Positions 37,741 to 46,816 of a stretch of DNA of 64,000 nt are shown here, in pieces (within the stretch, counting starts at the first letter, position 1; every line of letters begins with the position of its first letter). The notes beneath the pieces were generated by a model. The model was not told the origin of the DNA. It saw only the letters and a program-made list of their open reading frames with translations, and made no database searches. Origin of the DNA: Rhodocyclaceae bacterium (GTDB lineage Bacteria > Pseudomonadota > Gammaproteobacteria > Burkholderiales > Rhodocyclaceae); NCBI GenBank assembly GCA_016718525.1, contig JADKDD010000001.1:310001-374000 (forward strand), written 5' to 3'. The position numbers were made by a program, and so were the translations under genes.

Positions 37741-38794
37741 TGTGATGTGGATCGGCTTTCACCCGTAGTTCATGGTTGAGCCACAACAGGACTGCCATGA
37801 CCACCATTGACCCAGCCTGATGGGTCGCTCCCAGTCCGACCGGGACGGCATGCAGTACCGTGAAAATCCCAAGCGTAATCTGACATGTCACGACCAGCAG
37901 CATCGCATTGGACGCCAGCCTTGCAGCCGAGGACACCTCGGCAGCAACCTCCTGGGCGCGAAGGCGTAGCCAAAACCACGGCACCAGCAATGCCAGCAAC
38001 CAGGCGCCCAAGCGGTGATCGAACTGCACGGTTGCCATGTTGTTGAAGAAATTCAAATACCAGGGGTCGATATCAAAAATCTCCGGCGGGATGAAGGAAC
38101 CATTCATCAAAGGGAATGTGTTGTATGCCTTTCCGGCGCGAATGCCGGCAACAAATCCCCCAGTCACAATCATGTAGGCCAAAAGGCAAACCAGGCCAAA
38201 TCCGAATTTTTGCAGTGCCCGCACCGGGGCGCTAAAGCCTGCTGTGGCGCGCGCTTTCAGCAAATCAAGCGCCACCCACATTTGCGCGATGAAAATAAGG
38301 AACGCCAGCGACAAATGCGCGGTCAATCGATACTGACTTACTCGTGGATCATCGACCAGGCCGCTTTTCACCATGTACCAGCCCATGGCGCCTTGCAATC
38401 CACCGAGTAAAAAGATTCCTGAAAGTTTGAGTGCTAGCGGGCGGTCTAGAGCTCCGCGCCAAAGAAAATAAACGAACGGGAAGAAGAATGCTGCACCTAT
38501 CAGGCGTCCCAAAATTCGATGCCAATACTCCCAATAGAAAATCACTTTGAATTCATCGAGTGACATCTGATGATTGACCTGTTTGTATTCAGGGGTCAAT
38601 TTGTATTTATCAAACGTGGCTTCCCATTCGACTTGGTTCAGCGGCGGAATGGTGCCGACAATTGGCTGCCATTCCACGATTGACAATCCAGAGTGGGTTA
38701 AGCGCGTAACGCCACCGACAATAAGCGTCGCAAAAACCATAGATCCGCAAATAAAAAGCCAGATCGCCACTTGGCGGCGGTAGGTCTGAAGCAT
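37733..38794 (-). CDS. ctaA: Heme A synthase
   Basis: 353 residues with eight helices. The four conserved histidines are visible in EYWHRILGRLIG, LTAHLSLAF, QFDHRLGAW and LGATHQAGSM. The N-terminal IVGGVTRLTHSGLSIVEW is the Cox15/CtaA signature. The enzyme oxidises heme O to heme A for cytochrome aa3 oxidase. Its presence, with the PCu(A)C chaperone nearby, indicates an aa3-type oxidase in the organism. Confidence 0.96.
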   Translation of the reverse strand: MLQTYRRQVAIWLFICGSMVFATLIVGGVTRLTHSGLSIVEWQPIVGTIPPLNQVEWEATFDKYKLTPEYKQVNHQMSLDEFKVIFYWEYWHRILGRLIGAAFFFPFVYFLWRGALDRPLALKLSGIFLLGGLQGAMGWYMVKSGLVDDPRVSQYRLTAHLSLAFLIFIAQMWVALDLLKARATAGFSAPVRALQKFGFGLVCLLAYMIVTGGFVAGIRAGKAYNTFPLMNGSFIPPEIFDIDPWYLNFFNNMATVQFDHRLGAWLLALLVPWFWLRLRAQEVAAEVSSAARLASNAMLLVVTCQITLGIFTVLHAVPVGLGATHQAGSMVVMAVLLWLNHELRVKADPHHNG

Positions 38795-38859
38795 GGTTCT
38801 AAACTCTTTGAAAAGTAAACATTAGGCAATAATTTCCGTGCAAATTTAGTGCGGTAGCT

Positions 38860-39282
38860 CTAGAAAAATCGATGATAGATCGCCGCTAGCCAAATGCCGC
38901 CACAGAGCAACAGAACCAGTAGCACTGCAGCGCTACTGACGTCTTTGGCCAGTTTGGACAATTCGTGCCATTCCGGGCTGATTCGGTCAATCGTGATTTC
39001 GACTGCGGTATTGAGGAGTTCGACCACCAACACAATGACAACGGTTACGATCAGCAATGAAATTTCGACCCAATTGCTGCCGACCCAAAAAGCCGCCGGC
39101 AGCATGACAAGCGCTGCCAGTACCTCTTGCTGGAAGGCTGTCTCTAACCAAGCGGTGCGAAGTCCGGAGGCTGAATACGTCGCCGCATGCCATAGGCGGA
39201 CGAGACCGGTCCGGGCTTTCTGTTGATTTGCAGCGCCGTCGGGTCGCGCGTAGCTAGGTGTGTCTGAGGGTTTAGAGGGCAT
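38860..39282 (-). CDS. dgkA: Diacylglycerol kinase
   Basis: 140 residues, slightly long for the family because of about 25 extra N-terminal residues. The three membrane helices and the active-site stretch VVELLNTAVEITIDRI, then LAKDVSSAAVLL, are characteristic. It phosphorylates diacylglycerol in the inner membrane. Alternative shorter starts are possible, since the first 30 residues are not conserved. Confidence 0.9.
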   Translation of the reverse strand: MPSKPSDTPSYARPDGAANQQKARTGLVRLWHAATYSASGLRTAWLETAFQQEVLAALVMLPAAFWVGSNWVEISLLIVTVVIVLVVELLNTAVEITIDRISPEWHELSKLAKDVSSAAVLLVLLLCGGIWLAAIYHRFF

Positions 39283-39430
39283 GCAAACAGTCTCCAGAGA
39301 TTTCTGAACCGGATCAACAACAATGGCATTACGCGGGATGCGTATGATAAGCCGCGCTACGCTATAAAACCGACAATCTTCAGCTACTATCCCTCATGTG
39401 TATTCATTGCGTGCATGGGGGAGAAAGTTG

Positions 39431-40057
39431 ATGGGGCAGGAAATTGAAATCAAGTTGGAATTGGCGCAGTCGGACCGGCGGCGTTTCATGCGCCACCCCT
39501 TGTTGCAGACAGCCATCAAACGGACCGATCAGATTCTCGACAATGCGTATTTCGATACGCCGCAATTGGAGTTGCGAAAACACGGAATTGCATTGCGCAT
39601 CCGTCGCCAAGGCAGAAGGCGCCTGCAGACGGTCAAACTTGCCGGCAAAGCGGTCAACGGATTGAGTTCCCGGCCAGAGTGGGAGGTACCTTACGTCGGC
39701 CGTTTTGATTTTTCGTGTATCGAAGTCGCTGAAGTAAAGGCATGGCTGGAGCGACCTGAAATTTTCAACGAAATCGAGCCGCTTTTTCGAACGAAGTTTC
39801 GTCGCATCACATGGCATTTGCCGCTCGCAGCAGGTGGAGAGGTATTGGTCGCTTTGGATCGGGGCGAAGTGTCGGTTGCCGACCGTTCAGTCGCAATTTC
39901 CGAGGTCGAACTTGAGTTGTACAACAGCAATGACCTTCAAGCGCTTAACGCGGTGAGTGATACCCTTCGTCAGCGAATACCCCTTGTCCCCTCAAATGTT
40001 TCAAAATCAGAACGCGCCTATCAGTTGATGAAAACTGTCACGTTGGCGTCACGTTGA
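39431..40057 (+). CDS. CYTH-domain protein (inorganic triphosphatase type)
   Basis: 208 residues from ATG 39431, preceded by GGGGGAGAAAG. It begins GQEIEIKLELA (the ExExK signature) and has YFDTPQLELRKHGIALRIRR, the usual tunnel-fold strands, ending near residue 205. Bacterial CYTH proteins hydrolyse triphosphate or act as class IV adenylate cyclases. No CHAD domain is attached. It is followed after 40 bases by sixA. Confidence 0.88.
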   Translation: MGQEIEIKLELAQSDRRRFMRHPLLQTAIKRTDQILDNAYFDTPQLELRKHGIALRIRRQGRRRLQTVKLAGKAVNGLSSRPEWEVPYVGRFDFSCIEVAEVKAWLERPEIFNEIEPLFRTKFRRITWHLPLAAGGEVLVALDRGEVSVADRSVAISEVELELYNSNDLQALNAVSDTLRQRIPLVPSNVSKSERAYQLMKTVTLASR

Positions 40058-40097
40058 TAGGTTAAAGTTCGCGCCTTTTGGTGAATTGGAGAATGCA

Positions 40098-40568
40098 ATG
40101 GAGTTGATTTTGTGGCGGCATGCGGAAGCCGAAGAAGGTTCGCCGACCATTTCTGATGCCAAGCGCAGGTTGACGCCGCGTGGAGAAAAACAGGCGCGCC
40201 ATATGGCGCAATGGCTGCGTAGCCACCTGCCGAGTGCTGCCAAGCGTACCCGTGTCCTGGTCAGTCCGTCGACCCGTACCCAACAAACCGCGCACGCACT
40301 GCAGTTACCGTTCGAAATTGAACGCCGGGTTGGTATCGACAGCACGGCGCCAGATATTCTTGCGGCGTGCGGCTGGCCGGATGAAGAGCGTCGGGTAATT
40401 GTGATTGGTCATCAACCGACCTTGGGTCAGGTCGCCGCGCTCGTGATGACTGGCGTTGAGGCTCCGTGGGCAGTCAAGAAGGCTGGTGTCTGGTGGTTTT
40501 CGCATCGCGGAGATGACAAGGAAACTCCGGTCAGTCTAAGCGCGGTGGTTAATCCGGATTTCTTGTAG
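40098..40568 (+). CDS. sixA: Phosphohistidine phosphatase SixA
   Basis: 156 residues from ATG 40098. The catalytic histidine is in WRHAEAEEGSP (the RHG family motif), with VSPSTRTQQTA and VIGHQPTLGQVAAL giving the other conserved residues. SixA removes phosphate from histidine-phosphotransfer domains. Pairing with a CYTH gene is common in proteobacteria. Confidence 0.9.
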   Translation: MELILWRHAEAEEGSPTISDAKRRLTPRGEKQARHMAQWLRSHLPSAAKRTRVLVSPSTRTQQTAHALQLPFEIERRVGIDSTAPDILAACGWPDEERRVIVIGHQPTLGQVAALVMTGVEAPWAVKKAGVWWFSHRGDDKETPVSLSAVVNPDFL

Positions 40569-40619
40569 CGATATCAACCGCAGACCAATTTTGTTGGCCT
40601 GCTGGCGCTCGACCAATCA

Positions 40620-40832
40620 TTAGCGTGCCAATAGCCATTGAATAAATAGCTTCACGACGAACCCAAGCATGCCGAAACCAAGCGCCAGAAACAACACGAA
40701 AGTGCCGAATTTTCCGGCCTTGCTCTCCCACGCCAGTTGGCCGATGATGAAGACCATGAACAGCATGAATGCACCAATGCCGAACGTCAGACCGAAGGCG
40801 GAAATTTGCGCTTCGGTGTAGCCGAAAATCAC
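40620..40832 (-). CDS. DUF2788 small membrane protein
   Basis: 70 residues. The start is probably GTG 40832, overlapping the DUF2189 stop in a GTGA arrangement. Two hydrophobic segments flank QLAWESKAGKFGTFVLFLAL, which is typical of DUF2788. The function is unknown. It is translationally coupled to the upstream DUF2189 gene. Confidence 0.72.
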   Translation of the reverse strand: MIFGYTEAQISAFGLTFGIGAFMLFMVFIIGQLAWESKAGKFGTFVLFLALGFGMLGFVVKLFIQWLLAR

Positions 40833-41662
40833 TTGGCTTCTCCCGGACCGATTCGGGGTGGCAGATCGGTCGTATCGACCAAATCGCGGTATGCATGCCA
40901 GCTCGCATGACCCAGCAAGGGGATGATCAGGATCAGTCCCGACAGGGCGGTCGCAAACCCGATCAAGGTTAGACCCAACAACAGGCCAGCCCAAATTGCT
41001 GCCGGCAACGGATTCAGCAGCACCACGCGCCAGCTAGTCAGAATCGCATCCATCATGCTTACGTGCCGGTCGAGCAACAACGGCATGGAAACCACGCTCG
41101 AGGCGAACATCGGGGCGGCCAGAACGCCACCAAGGATCATCCAAAACTCAAATACGTAGCTATCCGGAGCCATCACGATGTGACGAAGGAAATCTGCCGG
41201 ATTATTGATCGGCGCGGGGGCAAACAAAGTGATGAACGCGGCGGAGGTGAGTACCCAACCGGTTCCTGCCAATGCGAGTAGCAAACCAAAGCGAACCAGA
41301 CACCAATAACTCGCCGGATCTGCGCGGCGATTTTCTCCCCAATGTGTCCAGGTGCGAATCAGCAAGGACAGATTTGGCGGTTCACCGCGTTCGATGGCGC
41401 GGCTCAATGCATATAGACCGGTGGCGATAACCGGCGCAACGACCAGAAAGCCTGAAAATGCACCTGCCAACATCCAGAAACTGTCGGGTGCCACTCTGAG
41501 TAGCAGCGCACCGAACGCGGCGACGAGCACACCGTGGGCAATGCTAAGCGTGCCGCAGTGCCAGAGGTCACGCCAACCCCGAGCTAACCAGGTCAGTGCT
41601 TGTGTTGCACTGACTTGCTTGATGTTTTGGCGCGACGGTCGGTTGTTGGCGTCATTGATCAT
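40829..41662 (-). CDS. DUF2189 multi-pass membrane protein
   Basis: 277 residues with six hydrophobic segments (GTLSIAHGVLVAAFGALLL, FLVVAPVIATGLYALSRAI and others). The pattern WLARGWRDLWHCGTLS at the N-terminus fits DUF2189. Proteins of this family are often near cytochrome oxidase-related genes, but here the neighbours are DUF2788 and an acyl-CoA ligase. Function unknown. Confidence 0.82.
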   Translation of the reverse strand: MINDANNRPSRQNIKQVSATQALTWLARGWRDLWHCGTLSIAHGVLVAAFGALLLRVAPDSFWMLAGAFSGFLVVAPVIATGLYALSRAIERGEPPNLSLLIRTWTHWGENRRADPASYWCLVRFGLLLALAGTGWVLTSAAFITLFAPAPINNPADFLRHIVMAPDSYVFEFWMILGGVLAAPMFASSVVSMPLLLDRHVSMMDAILTSWRVVLLNPLPAAIWAGLLLGLTLIGFATALSGLILIIPLLGHASWHAYRDLVDTTDLPPRIGPGEAK

Positions 41663-41693
41663 TCATTTCTCGTTTCGTCATTTTCCCTCGTTC

Positions 41694-43523
41694 TCACAAT
41701 TTCACTCGTCCGTGCAGAATTTCATCGTGTATTGCCTGAGTGAGTGGCTCGTAACCTTTTTTCCTGTCCAGCAACACGAAGAGCGGATCACCGACTACCT
41801 GCGGATCAAATCCTTGCTGCTTCAGGTCAACCTTGCGAATTTTGAACGTTGCTGTGGTCTCATGCGCTGAAATCAGGCGAACAAAAATCGGTACTGCATA
41901 GACTGGAAGCGCTTGGACCAAACTTCGACCGGCGGCACCTGGGTTGAATTTTGCGCCAGCCGCCATCACGATTGCGGCCATGCCCGCCCGGCCGTCGGCG
42001 TGCGGCACTGCAACTCCATACACACTGCCTTGCTCGACGCCGGGAATTGTCGCCAGCGCGCTCTCGACCTCGGTGGTGGCCACATTCTCGCCTTTCCAAC
42101 GAAACGTGTCGCCGACACGGTCAACGAATGCAATGTGTCGGAATCCCTGTTCGCGCACCAAATCTCCACTATTGATCCAGGTGTCCCCGCGCTTAAACAC
42201 GTTGCGCAATAATTTGGCTTCGTTGGCACGCGTGTCTGTGTAGCCGTCAAACGGACTGTTCTCGGTGACCTCCGTAATCAGAAGTCCGGCTTCACCGCGT
42301 GGAACGCGCTTCATGAATCCGTTCGCGTTGCGTTCGGCTTGTTCGGTTTGCGTATCAAAGCCAACAATGGCGTAGGCTTGTGCCGAGAACCCGGCAGTGC
42401 GCGACAGCCCGAGCGCATTGATGAAAACCAAATTGCCTTCGCTGGAACCATAGAACTCGCAAATATGGGGAACATCAAAGCGCTGTTGGAATTCCTCCCA
42501 GATTTCCGAACGCAAACCGTTGCCAATCATCACCCGGACGCGATGCTGTGTGTCGGTGATACTGGGTGGTCTCGCCAGCAAATAGCGACACAACTCTCCA
42601 ATGTAGACAAACGCAGTCGCACGCGTTTCCCGAATCTCGTCCCAAAATCGGGAGGCGCTGAATTTACGTGCCATTGCCAAGGTCGAACCGGTGGTCAGCA
42701 CCGCGCTCCAGCAAAGGGTTAGCGCACTATTGTGGTAGAACGGCAGAGGACAATAAAAGACGTCTTCGGCACGCAGGCGCATAGCCATCTGACCGATGCC
42801 ATAACCACTTTTCAACCAACGCAGATGAGTCATGACTGCGGCCTTCGGCATACCAGTGGTGCCCGAAGTAAAAATCAGATAACAGGGATCGCTAGCCTTT
42901 ATCTTGCGCGTCTCGGCAATGCTTATCGGCGTGTCACCAGCACCAACTGAGGCTACGGCATACGGCAGGCTTTCCATGCCATTTGGAGCGACGCCTTCAC
43001 CGACCCAGAACCACAACGAGCCGCGATGTTTCTTTGGTATCGCGGTTTGAAGGGTTTCAGTGCATTCATTGCCGACAATCAGGACGGCCGGCTTGATCAC
43101 CTCCATGCTGTGGCGCAAGACTTCCCCGCGTTGATTGGGGTTTAGCATCCCGGCAATTGCACCAAGCTTTACAGTGGCGGCCACGCAGGCAAGCAACTCA
43201 GGACAGTTTTCAAACAGCACGCCGACCGTATCGCCGTGCTTCACTCCGCGTGACTTGAGAACAAGTGCAATCCGATTTACCCATAAGTTGAAATCACGAT
43301 AATTCCAACGCATATGTTCGAATATCAAACAGTCTTTTTCGGGGTTCTTCAACGCTTGCAATTCCAACAATTGGCCGATGGACTGCAAGCTGTCTGGCTT
43401 GAGAAGTGCCACATTGACTGCGGCACGCAGGGCGTCAGGCGCTGTCGGCATAAGGCGCAACGCCGCCCGGCTAACGGCCAATAAACTGACTCTGTCACTT
43501 CGTTGTTTGCCGCTCGTCTTCAA
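41694..43523 (-). CDS. Long-chain acyl-CoA synthetase (FATP/VLACS type)
   Basis: 609 residues. The AMP-binding motif YLIFTSGTTGMPKAAVMTHL is near residue 215. YGSSEGNLVFIN and VDRVGDTFRWKGENVATTEV complete the adenylation signature. The layout is that of the fatty-acid transport protein branch of acyl-CoA ligases. It activates fatty acids to CoA esters at the membrane and could feed the acyltransferase next door or the wax-ester synthase elsewhere in the window. A dispersed motif copy encodes SVGAGDTPI in the variable stretch before the AMP motif. Confidence 0.93.
   Translation of the reverse strand: MKTSGKQRSDRVSLLAVSRAALRLMPTAPDALRAAVNVALLKPDSLQSIGQLLELQALKNPEKDCLIFEHMRWNYRDFNLWVNRIALVLKSRGVKHGDTVGVLFENCPELLACVAATVKLGAIAGMLNPNQRGEVLRHSMEVIKPAVLIVGNECTETLQTAIPKKHRGSLWFWVGEGVAPNGMESLPYAVASVGAGDTPISIAETRKIKASDPCYLIFTSGTTGMPKAAVMTHLRWLKSGYGIGQMAMRLRAEDVFYCPLPFYHNSALTLCWSAVLTTGSTLAMARKFSASRFWDEIRETRATAFVYIGELCRYLLARPPSITDTQHRVRVMIGNGLRSEIWEEFQQRFDVPHICEFYGSSEGNLVFINALGLSRTAGFSAQAYAIVGFDTQTEQAERNANGFMKRVPRGEAGLLITEVTENSPFDGYTDTRANEAKLLRNVFKRGDTWINSGDLVREQGFRHIAFVDRVGDTFRWKGENVATTEVESALATIPGVEQGSVYGVAVPHADGRAGMAAIVMAAGAKFNPGAAGRSLVQALPVYAVPIFVRLISAHETTATFKIRKVDLKQQGFDPQVVGDPLFVLLDRKKGYEPLTQAIHDEILHGRVKL
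42926..42949 (-). repeat. Dispersed AGTTGGTGCTG motif, copy F
   Basis: On the minus strand: CAGTTGGTGCTG, five bases, then ACGCCGA. It encodes SVGAGDTP in the acyl-CoA ligase gene. Confidence 0.55.
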
Positions 43524-43566
43524 TTTTTACAACCCATGGAAACAGTGATATTGCCGCCGGGCCGGA

Positions 43567-44475
43567 TTAATGCCTCGCCGTGGCTCGCATCACTTCGGCA
43601 ATAGTTTGATCCTTGTTCCGCCACAATTCCTTTACCCAAACCGAAAAGGCATCGCGCACTTGCGGATCGTTGGCGTAGTCGCCGCTCAGCAGATGAGCCG
43701 GAACCGGAAGCGTCTGTACCCGAACGACTACGCGCTTCAAGTCCCCACACAAAAACTGCCAGAAATTTGGCGCCCCATCCGGGTAAACGATCGTTACATC
43801 GAGTATCGAGTGAAATTTATCACCCATTGCATTGAGTGCCAGAGCGATGCCGCCGGCCTTTGGCTTGAGTAAATACTGATAGGGCGACTGCTGACGCTCG
43901 TGTTTAACTGCGGTGAAGCGCGTTCCTTCAAGGAAATTCATGACGCTGGTCGGAATCAACGCAAATTTCTCACAGGCTTTGCGCGTGGTTTCCTGATCCT
44001 TGCCGCGCATTTCAGGATGCTTTTTAAGATAAGCCTCGCTATGGCGGCGCATGAACGGGAAGTCAAGCGCCCACCACGCCAGACCCATCAACGGTACCCA
44101 AATTAGTTCTTGTTTCAAAAAGAACTTCAACAGCGGAATTCGATGTGTCAGCAAATGTTGCAGGACAAAAATGTCTGCCCAGGTTTGGTGGTTGCTGTTC
44201 ACCAGATACCAACTATTGGCAGCCAAACCATCAATTCCGGTGGTATCCCAATGGGTGTTTTGCGTGAGTCGCATCCAGGCGCTGTTGCACGAAATCCACG
44301 CTTCAGCAATGAAAAGCAGCACGGGATCAATCATCAAGCGAAAGCCTCGGATCGGCACAATGAGTTTCACTACTGCAAATCCCATCAGGATCGGCACCCA
44401 AAAAAACGAGTTGATCGCCAATAATGTGGAAGCGATGATCCCTATGAATGGTCTCGGCAGGAAACTCAGCATCAA
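43567..44475 (-). CDS. 1-acyl-glycerol-3-phosphate acyltransferase-like protein (YihG type)
   Basis: 302 residues. Two N-terminal helices, then the acyltransferase blocks: SNHQTWADIF (HX4D), FPFMRRHSE, FLEGTRFTA and SILDVTIVYPDG. It resembles YihG/PlsC-like lysophospholipid acyltransferases, which use acyl-CoA or acyl-ACP at the inner membrane. It lies 43 bases upstream of the acyl-CoA ligase, on the same strand, so the two may work together. Confidence 0.88.
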   Translation of the reverse strand: MMLSFLPRPFIGIIASTLLAINSFFWVPILMGFAVVKLIVPIRGFRLMIDPVLLFIAEAWISCNSAWMRLTQNTHWDTTGIDGLAANSWYLVNSNHQTWADIFVLQHLLTHRIPLLKFFLKQELIWVPLMGLAWWALDFPFMRRHSEAYLKKHPEMRGKDQETTRKACEKFALIPTSVMNFLEGTRFTAVKHERQQSPYQYLLKPKAGGIALALNAMGDKFHSILDVTIVYPDGAPNFWQFLCGDLKRVVVRVQTLPVPAHLLSGDYANDPQVRDAFSVWVKELWRNKDQTIAEVMRATARH

Positions 44476-44498
44476 AACCCTCTTGTTTTGTCAATAAC

Positions 44499-44852
44499 TT
44501 AGCGACAGGCTGCAGCAGTTTTGCGCAGCTTTTCGATCGTCGCAGCAGCGTCTTCCGGTTTCGCGAGAACCAGTTTTGCCTCATAGCCACTGCCGAAACT
44601 GCCGCCACCGTAATAAATTCTCAGATCAAGATCCTTGGCTTCGACATATTGAACAATACCGAGATTTATCCAGCGCCTGCGGCCGAATTCATCCAGCGGG
44701 AGTTCGTAGAGGCAAAACGCAGTTGAGCCGTTACCCGTTCCGGCGATTGTGCGCTCGTCGGTTGGAGCGGCAGCTGCCGATGTGAGCAGGAAGCTGCCGG
44801 TCACGACTAGCGCGCTGAATAGACCGCCGTGTCTAACGGTAATTTGGCGCAT
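44499..44852 (-). CDS. Secreted hypothetical protein
   Basis: 117 residues from ATG 44852, with a signal peptide (GGLFSALVVTGSFLLTSAAA). The mature part is about 88 residues: LPLDEFGRRRWINLGIVQYV and IYYGGGSFGSGYEAKLVL are its most ordered stretches. I do not recognise the family. It is just downstream of the second YceI gene on the same strand and may be co-transcribed with it. Confidence 0.6.
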   Translation of the reverse strand: MRQITVRHGGLFSALVVTGSFLLTSAAAAPTDERTIAGTGNGSTAFCLYELPLDEFGRRRWINLGIVQYVEAKDLDLRIYYGGGSFGSGYEAKLVLAKPEDAAATIEKLRKTAAACR

Positions 44853-44895
44853 GAGGTTCGACAAGCAAATCACAGACTGCGTGGTAAGCAATTCG

Positions 44896-45471
44896 CTATT
44901 CTTTGACCGACTCGAGACCGAGTGTGATCGTCACTTCGTCACTCACTGCCGGGGCATATTTCCCCATATTAAAGTCAGATCTTTTGATTTTGGTTGTCGC
45001 ATTAGCCCCGCATGCATCTTTCTTATTGAAAGGGTGTGGCATGCAGACAAAGCTGGTGACTGTCAACGAAACCGGCTTGCTGACGCCTTTCAGTGTCAAG
45101 ATTCCATCTACACCGACCAGCTTTTCGCCCTCAAATTTGAAGTTCGATGATTTGAATGTGATGGTCGGATACGTTGCGGTATCGAAAAAGTCAGCACCTT
45201 GTATGTGACCGTTAAAAACGGCATAACCGGTATCGACCGACTTTGCATCAATCGTTACATCAACGGAACCGGTTTTTGCTGCGCGGTCCAAAACAATTTT
45301 TCCAGACGTTGTGTTGAATCGATGTTGCTGATTTGAAAACCCCATGTGGGTATATTCAAAGCGCGGATAGGTGTGCGAATTGTCGATGACATAAGTTTCA
45401 GCCGCCGCGTATGCGTTTGCGCCAAGTGCACCGATAAAGCTCGTCAATCCAACTATGAATATTTTTTTCAT
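44896..45471 (-). CDS. YceI-family periplasmic protein
   Basis: 191 residues with signal peptide (IVGLTSFIGALGANAYA). YVIDNSHTYPRFEYTHMGFS, KTGSVDVTIDAKSVDTG and DFFDTATYPTITFKS are the YceI lipocalin-like strands. The C-terminal ITLGLESVKE closes the barrel. These proteins bind polyisoprenoid compounds. It is one of two tandem YceI genes (second at 45.5 kb) downstream of a cytochrome b561 gene. Confidence 0.9.
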   Translation of the reverse strand: MKKIFIVGLTSFIGALGANAYAAAETYVIDNSHTYPRFEYTHMGFSNQQHRFNTTSGKIVLDRAAKTGSVDVTIDAKSVDTGYAVFNGHIQGADFFDTATYPTITFKSSNFKFEGEKLVGVDGILTLKGVSKPVSLTVTSFVCMPHPFNKKDACGANATTKIKRSDFNMGKYAPAVSDEVTITLGLESVKE

Positions 45472-45503
45472 CGTGAAACTCCTGTGATGTGGTGGAAATT
45501 GTC

Positions 45504-46082
45504 TTACGGATTTACAGCAACGGCAGTAATACGAAATTTGACCGGGATTTCGTTCGCGACAGCGCTAACGTCGGCCCAAATACCTTCGCCGATGGCGTAC
45601 TCGAGTCGTTTGATAACAAACATTCCCTCAAATACGGCGACCGGTTTTCCGGCGATGGATTCCTGTCTAAAGGTAAACGGTGCCATGACATCTGTTGTCT
45701 TTCCCTTGATTGTCAGTTTGCCGATTGCTTCAAAGCGGTTTCCGCCCAAAGTCTTGACTCCTGTGGAACCAAATTTTGCCACCGGAAACAGTTTGCTGTT
45801 GAACCACAACTTGCCGGCTGCTTCTTCATCTGCCTCACTCGATCCGGCGTCAATGCTGTTTAGGTCGATGTCGATCTGTGTGCTGGCAGATGCGGCTTTC
45901 GCAGGATCGAAGGCGATTTTCGCAGTGAGTTTGCGAAATTTGCCCTCCATCGCAATTCCCGACTGCTTGTAAGTGAAGCTGACCGAACTCTTATCGTTCA
46001 GGACTTGATTGAATTCAAGCGCTTGTGTTGTGAAGGAAATGATCGACAGGCTACCTAGCGCAACGAGGGACATGGCGTTCAT
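45504..46082 (-). CDS. YceI-family periplasmic protein (second copy)
   Basis: 192 residues from ATG 46082, immediately after the cytochrome b561 stop. Signal peptide SLVALGSLSIISFTTQALEF. Motifs SSVSFTYKQSGIAMEGKFRK and KLTIKGKTTDVMAPFTFRQ define the YceI fold. It is diverged from the neighbouring YceI protein, so this is an old duplication. It likely binds a quinone-like lipid near the b561 protein. Confidence 0.88.
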   Translation of the reverse strand: MNAMSLVALGSLSIISFTTQALEFNQVLNDKSSVSFTYKQSGIAMEGKFRKLTAKIAFDPAKAASASTQIDIDLNSIDAGSSEADEEAAGKLWFNSKLFPVAKFGSTGVKTLGGNRFEAIGKLTIKGKTTDVMAPFTFRQESIAGKPVAVFEGMFVIKRLEYAIGEGIWADVSAVANEIPVKFRITAVAVNP

Positions 46083-46083
46083 G

Positions 46084-46647
46084 TTAACTGGCCTTTGGAG
46101 CATGTACATTTTTCGTGTGACCAAGCCACATCCGGTGCAAGGTGCCATCCTTGTCGATCAGATGATGTTTCACCGCTGCACCTAGGTGCAAAATCACCAA
46201 TAACGCAAGCCCGGTGCTGAGCGCTTCATGGGCTTCCTTCAGTAAGTTGCCGAATTCCTTATCCTTGCCGACCAAGTCAGGCAACGGCATGATGCCCAGA
46301 TAGACGACTGGAAAACCCTTTGCCGAACTCATCAACCAACCTGACAAGGGTACCAATGCGATCAAAAGGTACAACAGTGTGTGCGTAATTCCAGCCAACT
46401 TCAATTGCCACTGAGGTGCCGGCAGGAGCGCGGGTGACGGCCTGGCAAGCCGAACCAGAAGACGAGGCAGGAACAAGAGCAAGACCGTCACGCCTAACCA
46501 CTTGTGGTAGGAATACAGCTCCAGCTTTTGCGGAGACAAGGGAAGGCCGTGCATGTATTTTCCCAAGGGAAACGCAACAAAAATAAGGGCAGCAGTCACC
46601 CAATGTATGACGATCGCTGGAGTCGAATAGCGTGAAGGCGAAGGCAT
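46084..46647 (-). CDS. Cytochrome b561
   Basis: 187 residues from ATG 46647. Four helices. Heme-ligand histidines are placed as expected in VIHWVTAALIFVAF, LYSYHKWLGVTVL, ITHTLLYLLIA and VILHLGAAVKHH. It transfers electrons across the inner membrane, commonly from quinol. It is the first gene of a likely operon with two YceI proteins and a small secreted protein. Confidence 0.9.
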   Translation of the reverse strand: MPSPSRYSTPAIVIHWVTAALIFVAFPLGKYMHGLPLSPQKLELYSYHKWLGVTVLLLFLPRLLVRLARPSPALLPAPQWQLKLAGITHTLLYLLIALVPLSGWLMSSAKGFPVVYLGIMPLPDLVGKDKEFGNLLKEAHEALSTGLALLVILHLGAAVKHHLIDKDGTLHRMWLGHTKNVHAPKAS

Positions 46648-46816
46648 ATTTACTTGCAAACTTAACAATTTGGACAGCGTACTTTACTCGTGTATCGTTT
46701 GAATGGCTTCAGAGTCGGTGTGCCAACAAGTGTTGCTTTAGAATCGCGATCACGATCACCGTCAAGGGTGCTGTCAATTCGAATTGTGACGCAACTTCAA
46801 CATTGGAGACCAGCAA

